In this document: piece by piece, positions 6,609 through 7,974 of the stretch
Layout: each line of letters starts with the position of its first letter
Numbering within the stretch: position 1 is the first letter of the stretch
NCBI GenBank assembly: GCA_964511185.1
Contig: CAZEDU010000168.1
Location: 1 to 7,974 of the forward strand
Source of the DNA: CAZEDU01 sp964511185
Lineage (GTDB): Bacteria > Myxococcota > Myxococcia > Myxococcales > Myxococcaceae
Direction: 5' to 3'
DNA length: 7,974 nt
Program-made: the position numbers and the translations under genes
The notes under the pieces: model-generated
The model's database searches: none
What the model saw: only the letters and a program-made list of their open reading frames with translations
Told to the model about the DNA's origin: nothing

Positions 6609-7974
6609 TTGCGCGCCTCGAGCGCCAGCGCCGCCCGCCGCAGCCCCTCCGCGTCCAGCCCGAGCTCGGCCCGCTGCTCCCGCGCGTCGCCATGGCGCAC
6701 GAACGCCTCCGGCAACCCGACGCGCTGCACCGCGCACCGCACGCCGCGCTCCGCGAAGAGCTCGAGCACCGCGGAGCCGAAGCCCCCACGGGGGGTCCCT
6801 TCCTCCACCGTGAGCACGGCCCCGGCGCGCGCCGCCTCGAGCAGGGCCGGCGCATCGAGGGGCGCCGCGAAGCGGGCGTCGAGCACGTTCCACGGCCGCC
6901 CGCGCGCCGCCTCGAGCGCCGAGAGCCCCAACGGGCCCAAGGTCACCAAGCTGAGCCGCGCGTCCTCGACCCGCTGCAACCAACGCGCGCCCGCCACGCG
7001 CGGGGCCGCAGCGCGCGCCGCCGCCGGCAGCGCCGGCAACGTCCCGCGCGGGAAGCGAATGGCCGCGGGCCCCTCGAGCGCGAGCGCGGTGTCGAGCATC
7101 GGCGCCAGGTCCTCTCCGGCGACCGGCGCGAGGATCGACATGCCTGGCAGCGAGCGAAGAAAGGCGAGGTCGAACATGCCTTGATGCGTCGCCCCGTCAG
7201 CGCCCACCAAGCCGGCGCGATCGACGGCGAGCACCACGGGCAGCTTCGGCAGCACCACGTCGTGCACCACCTGATCGTACGCGCGCTGCAAGAAGGTCGA
7301 GTAGATGGCGCACACCGGCCGGGCGCCGGCCTTCGCCAGCCCGGCGCAGAGCGCGACCGCGTGCTGCTCGGCGATGCCCACGTCGTAGACGCGATCAGGG
7401 AATCGACCCTGCAGGCCGACCAGCGCGGAGCCCTCGAGCATGGCGGGCGTGACGACCACGACCTTGTCGTCTTGCGCCATCCGCTGCGCCAACACGACGG
7501 CGAACGCCTCGCTGAACGTGGCCTGACCGCCGCGCGAGCGGACCAGCTTCCCATCGCGCAGCTCGTACGGCCCCATCGCGTGCCCGCGGGTGCGCGCGTC
7601 GGCCTCGGCGGCGGGGAAGCCCCGACCTTTCTCGGTGCGGGCGTGCACCACCATCGGCCGCCCCGCTTGGCGGAGGAGCCGCAAGGCCGCGTCGACGGCC
7701 CCCAGGTCGTGCCCGTCGATCGGCCCGAGGTAGCTGAAGCCGAGCCCTTCGAAGAAGGACCGCGCGCCCACGCCGCGCAGCATCGACGAGACGGCGCCGA
7801 CGTTGGCCGAGATGCTCATGCCGTTGTCGTTGAGGACGATCTTGAGCGGGCGCTCGGCCGCGGCGGCGTTGTTGAGCCCCTCGAACGTCAGCCCCCCGGT
7901 GAGCGAGCCGTCGCCGATGACGGCGACTACCTGCCCGGGCGCCTGGGCGCGCGCCTTGCCCTCGAGCAGCCCCA
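6605..7974 (-). CDS. dxs: 1-deoxy-D-xylulose-5-phosphate synthase (N-terminus beyond window)
   Basis: Thiamine-diphosphate enzyme that condenses pyruvate and glyceraldehyde 3-phosphate to 1-deoxy-D-xylulose 5-phosphate, the first step of the MEP isoprenoid pathway, in the cytosol. The last 455 residues are present; by comparison with E. coli Dxs about 130 residues are missing off the right edge. Seen in order: the cofactor and metal site GDGSLTGG with LNDN 24 residues later, MSISANVGA, GPIDGHD, KGRGF, the catalytic glutamate in DVGIAEQHAV, the pyrimidine-domain segment YSTFLQRAYDQ, DRAGLVGADGATHQG, RFPRG, and the C-terminal domain EEGTPRGGFGSAVLE. All recognised active-site motifs are intact. 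Odd point: only 12 residues separate NVGA from FFEGLGF, where usual Dxs proteins have several tens of residues. The stop overlaps the tlyA start, and dxs-tlyA is a familiar arrangement. The start codon cannot be seen. Confidence 0.97.
   Translation of the reverse strand, partial: GLLEGKARAQAPGQVVAVIGDGSLTGGLTFEGLNNAAAAERPLKIVLNDNGMSISANVGAVSSMLRGVGARSFFEGLGFSYLGPIDGHDLGAVDAALRLLRQAGRPMVVHARTEKGRGFPAAEADARTRGHAMGPYELRDGKLVRSRGGQATFSEAFAVVLAQRMAQDDKVVVVTPAMLEGSALVGLQGRFPDRVYDVGIAEQHAVALCAGLAKAGARPVCAIYSTFLQRAYDQVVHDVVLPKLPVVLAVDRAGLVGADGATHQGMFDLAFLRSLPGMSILAPVAGEDLAPMLDTALALEGPAAIRFPRGTLPALPAAARAAAPRVAGARWLQRVEDARLSLVTLGPLGLSALEAARGRPWNVLDARFAAPLDAPALLEAARAGAVLTVEEGTPRGGFGSAVLELFAERGVRCAVQRVGLPEAFVRHGDAREQRAELGLDAEGLRRAALALEARK
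6616..6619 (-). promoter_or_regulatory. Shine-Dalgarno for tlyA inside the end of dxs
   Basis: The minus strand reads GAGG here, seven bases before the GTG at 6608. It supports the GTG start over a longer reading frame that extends back to 6983 and lacks any TlyA similarity before this point. Confidence 0.55.

Noticed and set aside
6609..6983. N-terminal extension of TlyA into the dxs gene
   Set aside because: The extension has no similarity to TlyA, overlaps well-conserved Dxs sequence, and a Shine-Dalgarno precedes the GTG at 6608.
5829..7184. 451-residue open frame on the plus strand opposite tlyA and dxs
   Set aside because: It is antisense to two genes with fully conserved motifs and shows no domain of its own.

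Overview
The window looks like chromosomal DNA of a high-GC Gram-negative bacterium, most likely a myxobacterium or relative (Myxococcota). That placement is an inference from GC-rich third codon positions, GTG starts, an outer-membrane OmpA-type protein followed by a lipoprotein and an FHA-domain protein, and a GAF-containing sensor kinase. No marker gene settles the taxon. There are no tRNA or rRNA genes, insertion sequences, CRISPR arrays or signs of recent transfer. Six protein genes fill almost the whole window.

Layout. (1) Positions 1-1369, minus strand: a sensor histidine kinase that runs off the left edge. It reads degenerate receiver domain, GAF domain, coiled coil, HisKA, start of the ATPase domain. 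(2) Positions 1370-1569: the only long intergenic region, about 200 bp, between divergent genes. It holds several short inverted repeats, a possible -10 box and a Shine-Dalgarno sequence. (3) Positions 1570-5860, plus strand: three genes joined by 4-bp ATGA overlaps. They encode a 724-residue outer-membrane protein (signal peptide, probable beta-barrel, carboxypeptidase-regulatory-like domain, a second beta domain, OmpA peptidoglycan-binding domain), a 523-residue lipoprotein with probable beta-propeller repeats, and a 183-residue FHA-domain protein. (4) Positions 5824-5852: a perfect 11-bp-stem hairpin in the last codons of the FHA gene, at the convergent junction, which may end transcription from both sides. 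(5) Positions 5871-7974, minus strand: tlyA (rRNA 2'-O-methyltransferase) and, upstream of it, dxs (1-deoxy-D-xylulose-5-phosphate synthase), which runs off the right edge. They overlap by 4 bp (GTGA).

How the genes fit together. dxs-tlyA is a gene pairing seen in many bacteria and needs no special explanation. The three-gene plus-strand set looks like an envelope module: an outer-membrane protein that can grip peptidoglycan, a surface or periplasmic lipoprotein, and a cytoplasmic phosphothreonine-binding protein. The tight overlaps imply co-production, but no catalytic domain is visible, so its job is unknown. The kinase is divergent from this set and could control it, though nothing in the sequence proves that.

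The points most worth a second look are the envelope module, the kinase's receiver-like domain without its phospho-acceptor, the shortened internal loop of Dxs, the hairpin at 5824-5852, and the cluster of CTGTTG/CAACAG half-sites at 1445-1476.
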